A program made the position numbers and the translations under genes. Positions 24,316-33,458 of a DNA stretch of 64,000 nucleotides are shown piece after piece. Positions within the stretch are counted from its first letter, which is position 1. The number at the start of each line of letters is the position of its first letter. Source of the stretch: Rhodocyclaceae bacterium (GTDB taxonomy: Bacteria > Pseudomonadota > Gammaproteobacteria > Burkholderiales > Rhodocyclaceae). The notes beneath the pieces were generated by a model, which saw only the letters and a list, made by a program, of their open reading frames with translations, was not told the DNA's origin and searched no databases. The stretch covers positions 434,001-498,000 of the forward strand of contig JADJEF010000003.1 in assembly GCA_016702335.1 (NCBI GenBank). The letters are read 5' to 3'.

Positions 24316-26634
24316 TTGATCGCCCTGCGGTCACCGTTCCCCCTGCCTGAAAAGATTGCCCAACGCATTCACGAGGCGCGCTGGCTGTTGTTCGGGGCGC
24401 TGGGCTTTTATCTGGCCTTGATCCTCGGGGGCTTCGATCGGGCCGATCCAGGCTGGTCGCATGCGTCGGCGGTCGAGGCGGTGAAAAACCCCGGCGGGCT
24501 GTTCGGCGCGTGGATGGCCGATGTGCTGCTCTACAGCTTCGGCTTTTCCGCATGGGGTTGGGTGGCGCTGGCGTTCTTTCTCGTGGCCTGGGGTTATCAG
24601 CGCATGAGCCATGTGTTTGGTGGCGACCGACGCCCGCTCGTTGTGGCTGTGGTTGGCTTTGCCATGCTCATGCTGGCGGCCAGTTCGCTTGAGGCGATCC
24701 GTTTCTGGAGCGTGAAGGTGCCCTTGCCCTTTGTTCCTGGCGGCTTGCTGGGCATGGAAATGGGGCGTCTGGTGACCACCAACCTGGGTTTTACCGGTGG
24801 CACACTGCTACTTATCGCGGTCTGGATGGCCGGCTTCAGCCTGTTTGTCGGTGCTTCCTGGTTCACCATTGCCGAAAAGATCGGCACGCTGCTCGAAGGC
24901 GCGGTGGTGGGTGGGCGTGCCCTGTGGGAGGGCTGGCAGGACAAGCGTATCGGCAAGGTGGTCGCCGAAAAGCGGGAAGCACACGTGGCCGAGGTGCGCA
25001 AACAGATCGAGGTGAGCCCGACGCCCCCCGTGAAGATCGAGCCGGTCGAGATGGAGATACCCGTAGCCAAGAAGGCGGTAGTGCGCGCCGACAAAGAGCG
25101 CCAGGTGCCCATGTTTTATGACGCGCCGGGCGAAGGGCTGCCGCCCTTCCATTTGCTCGCCGAAGCCTCGCACAATGCGGGCGACCTGCCCAGCGCCGAA
25201 ACCATGGAATTCACCTCGCGCCTGATCGAGCGCAAGCTGGCCGACTTCAATGTGCAGGCCACGGTGCTCTCCGCTCACCCCGGCCCGGTGGTGACGCGCT
25301 ACGAGATCGAGCCGGCGACGGGTGTCAAGGGTTCGCAGGTGGTCAATCTGGCCAAGGATCTGGCGCGGGCGCTCAGTTTGGTCAGTATCCGGGTGGTCGA
25401 GACCGTGCCGGGCAAGTCGTGCATGGCGCTGGAACTGCCCAACCCCAAGCGCCAGATCGTGCGTCTGTCGGAAATTCTCGGCTCACAGGCCTATCACGGC
25501 ATGCATTCGCACCTGTCGGTCGCGCTGGGCAAAGACGTGAACGGCCAGCCGGTGGTGGTCGATCTGGCCAAGATGCCGCACGTGCTGGTCGCCGGCACCA
25601 CCGGCTCGGGCAAGTCGGTGGGCGTCAATGCCATGATCCTTTCGATGCTTTACAAGAGCGAGCCAAAAGACGTGAAGATGATCATGGTCGACCCGAAAAT
25701 GCTGGAACTCTCGATCTATGAGGGTATTCCCCATCTGCTGGCGCCCGTGGTGACCGACATGAACAAGGCGGCCAATGCGCTCAACTGGTGTGTGGGCGAG
25801 ATGGAACGCCGCTACAAGCTCATGAGCCTGCTTGGCGTGCGTAACCTCGCCGGCTTCAACGCCAAGATCACGGACGCGGCGAAGCATGGCGAAACCATTC
25901 CCGATCCGACCGACCTGACCACGACCGAGGGGCCAGGCGTTGAAACCGGTATTGCGCCGCCACCGCTGACCACGCTGCCGCACATTGTGGTGATCATTGA
26001 CGAACTAGCTGATCTGATGATGGTGGTGGGCAAGAAGGTCGAGGAACTGATTGCCCGTTTGGCGCAAAAGGCGCGTGCCGCTGGCATTCATCTGATTCTG
26101 GCCACGCAGCGCCCCAGCGTTGATGTGATTACCGGCCTGATCAAGGCCAATATCCCGACGCGCATGTCGTTCCAGGTGTCGAGCAAGATCGATTCGCGCA
26201 CCATTCTCGACCAGATGGGTGCCGAGGCCTTGCTGGGGCAGGGCGACATGCTGTATCTCGCTCCGGGTACCGGCCTGCCGGTGCGCGTGCACGGCGCGTT
26301 TGTGGCCGACGAGGAAGTGCATGCCGTCGTCGATCACCTGAAGAAGATCGGCCCGCCCCAATACGAGCCGGGTGTGCTGGCCAGTCCGATCGAAGATTCG
26401 GAAGTCGGCGCTGGTGGGACGGCGGCTGACATGGAAGCCGACCCGATGTACGACCAGGCCGTCGAAGTCGTGCTGAAAAACCGGCGCCCGTCGATTTCGC
26501 TGGTGCAGCGGCATTTGCGCATCGGCTACAACCGTGCCGCGCGTATGATTGAGGCCATGGAGGCGGCCGGTCTGGTGTCTTCGGCCAATGCGACCGGCGC
26601 ACGCGAGGTACTCGCCCCCGATCGCAACGAATAA
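24316..26634 (+). CDS. ftsK: DNA translocase FtsK
   Basis: Septal DNA pump for chromosome dimer resolution and segregation; 772 aa as read from TTG 24316. N-terminal membrane domain with four helices (LFGALGFYLALILGGF onward), a short linker, then the motor: alpha domain, Walker A VAGTTGSGKSVGVNAM (about residue 430), Walker B HIVVIIDELADLMM, and the C-terminal winged-helix gamma domain (DQAVEVVLKNRRPSISLVQR). The likely true start is ATG 24282 (MSATDTAAPSRFD), which is out of frame unless one C is removed from the CCCCC run at 24339-24343. A dispersed-repeat copy encodes EVGAGGTAA between motor and gamma domain. The short linker marks it as an SpoIIIE-sized FtsK. Confidence 0.93.
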   Translation: MIALRSPFPLPEKIAQRIHEARWLLFGALGFYLALILGGFDRADPGWSHASAVEAVKNPGGLFGAWMADVLLYSFGFSAWGWVALAFFLVAWGYQRMSHVFGGDRRPLVVAVVGFAMLMLAASSLEAIRFWSVKVPLPFVPGGLLGMEMGRLVTTNLGFTGGTLLLIAVWMAGFSLFVGASWFTIAEKIGTLLEGAVVGGRALWEGWQDKRIGKVVAEKREAHVAEVRKQIEVSPTPPVKIEPVEMEIPVAKKAVVRADKERQVPMFYDAPGEGLPPFHLLAEASHNAGDLPSAETMEFTSRLIERKLADFNVQATVLSAHPGPVVTRYEIEPATGVKGSQVVNLAKDLARALSLVSIRVVETVPGKSCMALELPNPKRQIVRLSEILGSQAYHGMHSHLSVALGKDVNGQPVVVDLAKMPHVLVAGTTGSGKSVGVNAMILSMLYKSEPKDVKMIMVDPKMLELSIYEGIPHLLAPVVTDMNKAANALNWCVGEMERRYKLMSLLGVRNLAGFNAKITDAAKHGETIPDPTDLTTTEGPGVETGIAPPPLTTLPHIVVIIDELADLMMVVGKKVEELIARLAQKARAAGIHLILATQRPSVDVITGLIKANIPTRMSFQVSSKIDSRTILDQMGAEALLGQGDMLYLAPGTGLPVRVHGAFVADEEVHAVVDHLKKIGPPQYEPGVLASPIEDSEVGAGGTAADMEADPMYDQAVEVVLKNRRPSISLVQRHLRIGYNRAARMIEAMEAAGLVSSANATGAREVLAPDRNE
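26399..26425 (+). repeat. Dispersed 28-bp repeat inside ftsK
   Basis: GAAGTCGGCGCTGGTGGGAC plus GGCGG; in frame, encodes SEVGAGGTAA in the motor-gamma linker. Confidence 0.85.
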
Positions 26635-26653
26635 ACAGCGCGGGGGACGGTTG

Positions 26654-27916
26654 ATGAACAAGTTGGTGCAGACGGGCCTGAAGCTGGCCATGGATCGGGG
26701 TTTGGCGCTCAATGAGCGCGGCGCGGCCATGGCCGCCAACGGCTTCGATTGGGTATTTCGCCGCAGTGATCTGGTCAAGTCGGGGCAAACCTGGTTCGAG
26801 GTGATCCGTGAATGCGACCCGATGCGTGTGCGCCACTACGATCTGCGCAGCGATGGCTTCATCGACCTGGCCGATGGCAGCACGCTCGATGTGGCGCAAA
26901 AACAGCACGACATTCCTCTGCTGCTGGTGCCGCCGCTGGGCGTCACGTCCGACACCTATGACCTGATGCCCAACCGCAGTCTGGTGCGCTATATGGCCGC
27001 GCGCGGCTACAAGGTGTACATGATCGACTGGGGCAAGCCGACCAAGCGCCATGCGCGCCTGCGCCTTTCCGACTACGCGGATCGCATGATGAGCATTGCC
27101 ATGGACTCGGTGCTGGAACACAGCGGCGCGCGCAAGGTGTCGCTCATGGGTTGGTGCATGGGCGGCTTGCTGTGCCTGATGCAGACCGGCCTGAAAAAGT
27201 CTGATCCGCGCGTGGCCAACATCATCACCATTGCCAGCCCCATCGACATTCGCGGCGGCGGTGTGATTGGTGGCCTGGGGCGTGCGCTCAATCCGGTGGC
27301 AAAAGCCGTGCGTACCTTTTCTGACTTCCGTCTGCAAAACGTTGACCCGGACAAGATGCACATGCCGGGTTGGGTCACCACCCTGGCCTTCAAGCTGACC
27401 GATCCGGTGGGGAGCGTGACCACCTATTGGGATCTGCTCATGCGTCTGTGGGACCGCGAGTTTGTCGAGTCGTACACCACCACCTCCGACTACCTGAACA
27501 ACATGCTGCCTTATCCCGCTGGCGTGGTGCAGGACATGCTGGTGACTATGGCCGTCGACAACTCTCTGGCCCGGGGCGAGATTCCCCTGGGCGGCAAGGT
27601 CACTCGTTTTTCCAACATCACCGCGCCGATTTACGTCTTTGCCGGTGCCTCCGACGTGCTGGTGGCGGCATCGACCACGCGACAAAGTCTTGATATGGTG
27701 AAATCGAAAGACACGGCCTACGAAGTGGCACCCGGCGGCCATATGGGCGTCATCCTGGGCGGCAAGGCACAAGACGCGGTGTGGGGGAAATCAGCCGACT
27801 GGTTGCGCCAGCGCTCGGTCGAAAAGCGACCCCGTGCCAAAGCGATCGCCAGCAAACCCGCGCGCCGAAAGAGCCGTGTCGCCGGGCACGATGATTCCGC
27901 TGTGGTGCTGGTGTGA
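26654..27916 (+). CDS. phaC: Polyhydroxyalkanoate synthase-like (PhaC) alpha/beta hydrolase
   Basis: 420 aa. Alpha/beta-hydrolase with the PhaC box SLMGWCMGGLLCL, in which Cys (about residue 168) replaces the serine of lipases. The other triad members are probably Asp in FAGASDVLVAAS and His in APGGHMGVILGG. Size and box fit class III-like PhaC, though the partner PhaE is not in the window. Would polymerise hydroxyacyl-CoA into storage granules. It sits between ftsK (19 bp away) and lolA (4-bp overlap), splitting the usual ftsK-lolA pair. Residues 1-40 show no signal peptide. Confidence 0.8.
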   Translation: MNKLVQTGLKLAMDRGLALNERGAAMAANGFDWVFRRSDLVKSGQTWFEVIRECDPMRVRHYDLRSDGFIDLADGSTLDVAQKQHDIPLLLVPPLGVTSDTYDLMPNRSLVRYMAARGYKVYMIDWGKPTKRHARLRLSDYADRMMSIAMDSVLEHSGARKVSLMGWCMGGLLCLMQTGLKKSDPRVANIITIASPIDIRGGGVIGGLGRALNPVAKAVRTFSDFRLQNVDPDKMHMPGWVTTLAFKLTDPVGSVTTYWDLLMRLWDREFVESYTTTSDYLNNMLPYPAGVVQDMLVTMAVDNSLARGEIPLGGKVTRFSNITAPIYVFAGASDVLVAASTTRQSLDMVKSKDTAYEVAPGGHMGVILGGKAQDAVWGKSADWLRQRSVEKRPRAKAIASKPARRKSRVAGHDDSAVVLV

Positions 27917-28524
27917 TTGGCTGGCGCTGGAGCGCGCTGCTCCTGAGTTTGGTCAGCGTTTCGGCGCTGGCCGATGGCGTGGCCCAGATGCAGGCGTTTT
28001 TGAAAGAAGTACGCTCGGCGCGCGGCAGCTTCGAGCAGCGTGTGATTGCGCAGTCGGGTGGCAAGGCGCAAGTATCGTCGGGCAGCTTTGCCTTGCAGCG
28101 CCCCGGGCAGTTTCGCTGGTCCTACGAAAAACCCTATGCACAGTTGCTGGTCAGCGATGGCAAACAGATGTGGAGCTACGACCCCGACCTCAAGCAGGTG
28201 GTGGTGAAAGCCGTGGGCAAGGCGCTGGCCGGCAGCCCGGCGGAGTTTTTATCTGGCGGCGACATCGACAAACACTTCCAAGTCGGCGCTGGCGGGACGG
28301 CGGATGGGCTCGAATTCGTCGATGCCACGCCACGCAGCGAGACCAGTGGCTTTACCCGCGTGCGCATTGGCTTTGCCGGGCAGCGACCGGTGCTCATGGA
28401 GCTTCACGACAGCTTTGGTCAGATCACCTTGCTGCGCTTCACGCGTTTTGAGTCCAACCCATCGCTGCCCGGTGAAACCTTTCGCTTTGTGCCGCCCAAG
28501 GGGGCGGATGTGATCGGCGACTAG
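27913..28524 (+). CDS. lolA: Outer-membrane lipoprotein carrier LolA
   Basis: Periplasmic chaperone moving lipoproteins from LolCDE to the outer membrane; 203 aa. Signal peptide (WSALLLSLVSVSALA), then MQAFLKEVRSARGSFEQRVI, SSGSFALQRPGQFRWSYEKP and LVSDGKQMWSYDPDLKQVVV, all typical. The GTG at 27913 overlaps the previous stop by 4 bp. The segment HFQVGAGGTADGLEF comes from an in-frame dispersed repeat, replacing a surface turn between strands. A functional Lol system is required for the lipoproteins of the array at 35-64 kb. Confidence 0.93.
   Translation: MIGWRWSALLLSLVSVSALADGVAQMQAFLKEVRSARGSFEQRVIAQSGGKAQVSSGSFALQRPGQFRWSYEKPYAQLLVSDGKQMWSYDPDLKQVVVKAVGKALAGSPAEFLSGGDIDKHFQVGAGGTADGLEFVDATPRSETSGFTRVRIGFAGQRPVLMELHDSFGQITLLRFTRFESNPSLPGETFRFVPPKGADVIGD
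28277..28305 (+). repeat. Dispersed 28-bp repeat inside lolA
   Basis: Exact core AAGTCGGCGCTGGCGGGACG, in frame, encodes FQVGAGGTAD. Confidence 0.88.
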
Positions 28525-28541
28525 CCCAAGCCGGCCCCTGC

Positions 28542-30869
28542 TCAGGCGCTGAACTCGGCGCCACGGTCGGTCAGCGCGGCGGTTAGTGGGGCGAGAAGTG
28601 CCGGGAGCTGCTGATGCAGCGCACGCGTTTGGTCGGGTACGCCTTCCTTGATCGCACTCTCCAGCAGCTGGCAATGGTCGGCCAGGCGCGTAGCCCCGAT
28701 GGCACGTGCCGATGACTTCATGCGGTGAGCTTCGGCGCGCAACGTATCCCAGTCGTTTTGGGCGACGACCTGATTGATCAGGGGAATCCAGACTTCCAGA
28801 CTGCGGGCGAACTTACGTAAAAAGCGGCTTTGCGCATTCGGGTCAATGCCGACAAAACGCGCGAGCATGTCCGGGTCAAAGTCGGCGGACGTGCCCGCTG
28901 GGCTGGCAGGGCTGGCAGGGTCGGCAATCGACGTCAGCGCGGGACGTGCTGTCGCCTCGGGCGTAAGCCAGGCGGCCAGACGCTCACCGAGCAGATCAAG
29001 CGGAGCCGGTTTGACAAGCACCTCGTCCATACCGGATTCACGGCAGCGTGCCGCGTCGCCGGCCAGCACGTGAGCCGTTAGCGCCACGATGGGTACATGC
29101 CGCGAGGCGTGTCCGCTGGCCGTCAGTTCGGCTTCCCGGCGGCGGATTTCGCGGGTGAGGGCAAAGCCGTCGGTCACCGGCATCTCGCAGTCGGTGACAA
29201 TCAGGGCATGGTGCCCCGGTTCGTATGTTTTCAAGGCTTCCGCGCCGTCTTCGGCCAGATCGTAGTCGTAGCCCAACTCGTCAAGCTGCTTGGCAATCAA
29301 CTCAAGATTGACCAAGTTATCTTCGGCGACCAACACACGAGTGCGAGCGCCATCCTTGGTCGCGGGTGCGCGCAGCCCGGTGGGCGGGCGCGATTCGCCC
29401 GGCTTGAGGGGGGCCGGGGTATAGATCGCCGGGTTAACCTCACCTGACTCACCCGCTGGCGCAAAGGGAATCATCACGGTGAAACAGGCGCCTTCGCCCG
29501 GCGTGCTGTCAGCGTCAATTACGCCGCCCATCAAGCCTACCAGCCGGTGACTGATCGCCAAACCCAGTCCGGTGCCGCCGAAGCGGCGAGCCACCGAGTT
29601 GTCGGCTTGGGTGAAGGGGGTAAAGAGCCTGGCCTTGACCTCCGGGGTGAAGCCTTGTCCGGAATCGATAACTTGCACCCTTGCCCACGATACTCCGGGA
29701 ACCTCGCTGGTCGCCCGGTCGGCCCTGAGCTTGACCGTACCGCCTGCGGGAGTGAACTTGCAGGCGTTGGAAAGCAGGTTCATCAGTACCTGGCTGAGGC
29801 GGAAGCCATCGCCCAGAACGCGGTGCGGCAGATCATCGGCAATCTCCAGCGTGAGTGTGACGCCCTTATGCCGGGCAATGTGCTCCATAGCGGCAGCTAC
29901 GGCTTTCAGGGTTCCCGGCAGGCTGAACGGCACGGTTTCCAGCGCCAGGTGTCCGCCATCGATCTTTGAGAAATCGAGAATGTCGTTGATGATGTGCAAC
30001 AGCAGCTGCGCCGAGTATTGCGTCGTGGCCAGCATGGCCCGCTGCTCGGGGTCGGAAAGCTGGCGCTCGAGCAGTTCGATCATGCCCATGACCCCATTGA
30101 TCGGCGTGCGAATCTCGTGACTCATTACGGCCAGGAATCTCGATTTGGCCGTATTGGCGTCTTCTGCTACGCGACGGGCTTGCTCCAGTTCGAAAGTGCG
30201 CTCGGTGATACGTTCTTCCAACTCGGCGATGAGCCGAAAGATTGCCTGCTCCGCCTGTTCGCGCTGGGTGATGTTGCCCCCGAGCAGGCTGGAAATCTGC
30301 CTGGCCAGACCCAGGGCAAAATCGCGTATGCCCTCGCTCGACTTCATGTCACCCAGCGTGCGCAGGATCAGATCGACGCCACGCTGCGTCGAGCCGACGG
30401 CATGGATCTGATCGTAAGAGCGAATCGCGGCGGTCAGCGCGACGTAGAGCTGATTGCGTGTCAGCTCGGCTTTGGTGCGGTAGTCGTTGATATCGTAGTC
30501 GCGAATAACATCCATCGCCGGCGCATAGCCTGGTTGACCGGTGCGCAGGATGATGCGGGTCTCAAGAATTTCCAGCTCGCGGCGAATCGTGCGTACCAGA
30601 CGCAGCCCGGCATCCGGTGTTTCCATCACCACGTCCAGCAAGATGACCGCGATGTCTTTTTCTTTCGTCAGCAGTTCTGCGGCTTCGGCGGCGCAGTAGG
30701 CATGCAGAAAAGCAAGCGATTGCCCCTGTATGGTGGTGTTTTTGAGGGCAAGTTCGGTGGAGGAATGGACGTCGATATCGTCATCGATAATGAGCACGCG
30801 CCACGCGGCCTTGCCCTTGGTGGCATCGGGTTCATCATCTTCGACCAGGGAAAGGAAATCATCGCTCAC
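28542..30869 (-). CDS. Hybrid sensor histidine kinase (REC-HisKA-HATPase-REC-HPt)
   Basis: 775 aa, soluble. Domains in order: REC (about 20-160) of the type with RTGQPGYAPAMDVIRDYDIND and TRNQLYVALTAAIRSYDQ; a helical linker; HisKA with phospho-acceptor SHEIRTPINGVMGMIE (His about 249); HATPase with LLSNACKFTPAGG and GGTGLGLAISHRLV; a second REC (about 510-640) with phosphorylated Asp in ALIVTDCEMPVTDG; and C-terminal HPt with AHRMKSSARAIGA (about 712). No membrane segment or PAS domain is seen, so the input probably comes through the first REC. The adjacent response regulator gene ends 14 bp before this start, on the same strand. Confidence 0.92.
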   Translation of the reverse strand: MSDDFLSLVEDDEPDATKGKAAWRVLIIDDDIDVHSSTELALKNTTIQGQSLAFLHAYCAAEAAELLTKEKDIAVILLDVVMETPDAGLRLVRTIRRELEILETRIILRTGQPGYAPAMDVIRDYDINDYRTKAELTRNQLYVALTAAIRSYDQIHAVGSTQRGVDLILRTLGDMKSSEGIRDFALGLARQISSLLGGNITQREQAEQAIFRLIAELEERITERTFELEQARRVAEDANTAKSRFLAVMSHEIRTPINGVMGMIELLERQLSDPEQRAMLATTQYSAQLLLHIINDILDFSKIDGGHLALETVPFSLPGTLKAVAAAMEHIARHKGVTLTLEIADDLPHRVLGDGFRLSQVLMNLLSNACKFTPAGGTVKLRADRATSEVPGVSWARVQVIDSGQGFTPEVKARLFTPFTQADNSVARRFGGTGLGLAISHRLVGLMGGVIDADSTPGEGACFTVMIPFAPAGESGEVNPAIYTPAPLKPGESRPPTGLRAPATKDGARTRVLVAEDNLVNLELIAKQLDELGYDYDLAEDGAEALKTYEPGHHALIVTDCEMPVTDGFALTREIRRREAELTASGHASRHVPIVALTAHVLAGDAARCRESGMDEVLVKPAPLDLLGERLAAWLTPEATARPALTSIADPASPASPAGTSADFDPDMLARFVGIDPNAQSRFLRKFARSLEVWIPLINQVVAQNDWDTLRAEAHRMKSSARAIGATRLADHCQLLESAIKEGVPDQTRALHQQLPALLAPLTAALTDRGAEFSA

Positions 30870-30883
30870 GACAGGGCTTTCGC

Positions 30884-32002
30884 TCAGGCCTGATTCAGCT
30901 GTTTCAAAAGCTCCGCCATGTGCGCATCACTGGTGCTATCGGCGTTGTACAGCGACAGTGCCTGCTCAACCGCGTGTTGGGCTAACTCGGCCAGCTCGCG
31001 TTCCTGGATTTCCTTGAGGCCCATGCTCAGCATCGATCGCTCAAGCGTGATGCGGAAATCACTGAAGATCCGCGATGTTGCCTGACGTTGAGAGTGCCGT
31101 TGCTTGTCGATTTCATGCAGCGTCTCGCGGGTACCGTCAATCAGGCGCTTGAGCGCCGCCTGCTGCTGACTGAGCCGGTATTCGCCGTCAAGCGAGGTGA
31201 CGCGCTCATCCGCCCCTTCGGCGAGCAGGGCGAGATTGTCTTTCATGCGCCCGTAGCGGTCTGGATCTTCCTTGGGCATGTTGCGCACAATGATCGTGGC
31301 ACCCGGATAACTGAAGGAGGTGCGGGTGCCGAAATCGACAGTGCGGCCCTGGTTGGCCATATTGGTCAGCACCGACTCCTCAAGCGGCGAGCACGGCCCC
31401 TCGGCATTCCGTGCGACGGCTCCCTGCTCGCCGCGCAGTTGCACGCTACAGTCCAGACCGTGTCCCTGAGTGACTCTAAGTACCTCGCGCGCGATGGCTT
31501 CATAGTTGGTGCAGGCAAAACTGGCGCGCAGAAATCTCAGGACCGCCCCTACTTCGGCAGCACTGGACATCGCCGTAAGGGCAGTCGCGAACGCGCCGGA
31601 CAGCTCGGTCTTTAGCGTCGCCTGCTCATCGCGAATCTTGAGTACCCGGGCCACTTTGTTGCGCAGTTCGCCCGGTACCATGGGTTTGAGGAGATAGTCG
31701 TCTCCACCCGCTTCGTAGCCGGCAAGTCGCTCGTCAGCGCCCACCATGCCGGAAAGGAAGATTACCGGCAGTTCGCTATGCTGGAGATTGTTACGAATTT
31801 CACGACACACGTCATAGCCGCTCATCCCGGGCATGGAAACATCCAGCAGTACCAGATGTGGCGTACTTGACTGGAGGGCGACCAAGGCTTCCTCTCCGCT
31901 CGCCGCGTGTTGCACGGTATAGTCCCCGTTCAGCGCCTCCTGCGCGAGGTCTGCTGCAAACTCATCATCTTCGACCAACATAATCACTGGCTTGTCGCGC
32001 AT
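30884..32002 (-). CDS. Response regulator with uncharacterised C-terminal output
   Basis: 372 aa. N-terminal REC domain (about 1-125): acidic pair in MLVEDDEFAADL, phospho-Asp in LVLLDVSMPGMSGYDVC, Lys in DDYLLKPMVPGEL. A helical stretch follows and then a region (about 150-300) with FACTNYEAIAREVLRV and VQLRGEQGAVARN that could be a GAF-like sensor; the rest is coiled coil. There is no DNA-binding, GGDEF or EAL motif, so the output is probably protein interaction, most likely with the kinase gene just downstream in the same operon. Confidence 0.85.
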   Translation of the reverse strand: MRDKPVIMLVEDDEFAADLAQEALNGDYTVQHAASGEEALVALQSSTPHLVLLDVSMPGMSGYDVCREIRNNLQHSELPVIFLSGMVGADERLAGYEAGGDDYLLKPMVPGELRNKVARVLKIRDEQATLKTELSGAFATALTAMSSAAEVGAVLRFLRASFACTNYEAIAREVLRVTQGHGLDCSVQLRGEQGAVARNAEGPCSPLEESVLTNMANQGRTVDFGTRTSFSYPGATIIVRNMPKEDPDRYGRMKDNLALLAEGADERVTSLDGEYRLSQQQAALKRLIDGTRETLHEIDKQRHSQRQATSRIFSDFRITLERSMLSMGLKEIQERELAELAQHAVEQALSLYNADSTSDAHMAELLKQLNQA

Positions 32003-32127
32003 GCCGCCTCTCCCTGTATGCTTTGTGGTACTGCCGCGTCGCTCTCAGGCTCCGCAGACTGAGAGTGAGCTTACCGGATTTTCCGCATTCTTTTCCCGGC
32101 AAGTGTGACGCGCCTGATAACTAGCCG

Positions 32128-33453
32128 ATGCCAGATCTCTTCCCCGCTGCTGCTTCGAATGTGCCCCTTGCCGAACGTTTTCGGCCGACGGCGCTTGACC
32201 AGATGGTCGGGCAACGGCATCTGGTCGGAGCGGGCAAGCCGCTGCGCCTGGCGTTCGACGCTGGCACGCCGCACTCGATGATTTTGTGGGGCCCGCCCGG
32301 TGTGGGCAAGACCACGCTCGCGCGTCTGATGGCGAGCAGCTTCGATGCCGAGTTTGTGGCGCTGTCCGCGGTTTTTTCCGGCGTCAAGGATATTCGCGAC
32401 GCCATGCAGCAGGCCGAGTCAGCGCAGCAGCGCGGACGGCATACCATCCTTTTTGTTGATGAGGTCCATCGCTTCAACAAAGCCCAGCAGGACGCATTTT
32501 TGCCCTATGTCGAACGGGGTACCGTGACCTTCATTGGTGCCACCACCGAAAACCCGTCGTTCGAAGTGAATTCAGCGCTGCTCTCGCGCGCTGCGGTGTA
32601 TGTGCTCAAGAGCCTGACCGATGACGAACTGGGCGAGCTGCTTGACCGCGCCGCTGCGGAGGCCTTGTCAGACATCGAGATCGAACCCGAGGCGCGTGTC
32701 CGCCTGATCGGCTATGCCGATGGCGATGCGCGGCGCCTGCTCAACGTCGTGGAAACCCTCGGCACAGCGCTGCGCGCCGCACATTTTCCCGATAATCGCC
32801 GTGTCGCCAGCGCCGACTTCCTGCAACAGACGCTGGCCAGCGACATGCGCCGGTTCGACAAGGGCGGCGATGCCTTTTACGACCAGATCTCGGCGCTGCA
32901 CAAGTCGGTGCGCGGCTCCAATCCCGACGCCGCACTGTACTGGTTGCTCCGCATGCTTGATGGTGGCGCTGATCCGCTGTATCTCGGGCGGCGCATCGTG
33001 CGCATGGCGATTGAAGACATTGGCCTGGCCGATCCGCGTGCGCACGACATCGCGCTCAGCGCCTGCGCCACCTACGAGCGACTGGGTAGCCCGGAAGGCG
33101 AACTGGCGCTGGCCAATGCGGTCATTTATCTGGCGATTGCGGCCAAATCGAACGCCGCCTACAACGCTTACAATGCGGCCCGCGCCTTCGTTGCCAAAGA
33201 TGCATCGCGCCCGGTGCCCGAGCACCTGCGCAATGCACCCACCAAGCTGATGAAGGCGCTGGGCTACGGCGCTGCTTACCGGTACGCCCACGACGAGGCC
33301 GAGGGCTATGCAGCGGGCGAAAACTACCTGCCCGACGGCATGCCTGCACCGAACTGGTACCAGCCCGTGCCGCGCGGCCTGGAAAAGAAAATCGCCGAGA
33401 AGCTGGCGCACCTGCGGCAGCTCGACCGGCAAGCAACAAGAGACAAGGACTGA
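32128..33453 (+). CDS. rarA: Replication-associated recombination protein RarA (MgsA)
   Basis: AAA+ ATPase related to clamp loaders and RuvB, acting at stalled forks; 441 aa. Walker A LWGPPGVGKTTLARLMA, Walker B HTILFVDEVHRFNKAQQDAF, sensor region FIGATTENPSFEVNSALLSR, and the C-terminal tetramerisation block FYDQISALHKSVRGSNPDAALYW (in part), then HLRNAPTKLMKALGYG. Followed by serS after 5 bp, the order also found in E. coli. A probable dispersed repeat (32794-32820) encodes RRVASADF in reverse orientation before the C-terminal domain. Confidence 0.95.
   Translation: MPDLFPAAASNVPLAERFRPTALDQMVGQRHLVGAGKPLRLAFDAGTPHSMILWGPPGVGKTTLARLMASSFDAEFVALSAVFSGVKDIRDAMQQAESAQQRGRHTILFVDEVHRFNKAQQDAFLPYVERGTVTFIGATTENPSFEVNSALLSRAAVYVLKSLTDDELGELLDRAAAEALSDIEIEPEARVRLIGYADGDARRLLNVVETLGTALRAAHFPDNRRVASADFLQQTLASDMRRFDKGGDAFYDQISALHKSVRGSNPDAALYWLLRMLDGGADPLYLGRRIVRMAIEDIGLADPRAHDIALSACATYERLGSPEGELALANAVIYLAIAAKSNAAYNAYNAARAFVAKDASRPVPEHLRNAPTKLMKALGYGAAYRYAHDEAEGYAAGENYLPDGMPAPNWYQPVPRGLEKKIAEKLAHLRQLDRQATRDKD
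32794..32820 (-). repeat. Probable dispersed 28-bp repeat inside rarA
   Basis: ATCGCCGTGTCGCCAGCGCC then GACTT matches the reverse consensus; the last bases diverge (CCTGC for GCGG). In frame, encodes RRVASADF. Some RarA proteins have a similar VAD-type segment here, so chance or domestication is possible. Confidence 0.6.
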
Positions 33454-33458
33454 GCACC

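Noticed and set aside
32042..32065. Inverted repeat CTCTCAG/CTGAGAG between the response regulator and rarA
   Set aside because: A 7-bp stem without a U run; could be an operator or chance, not enough to call.
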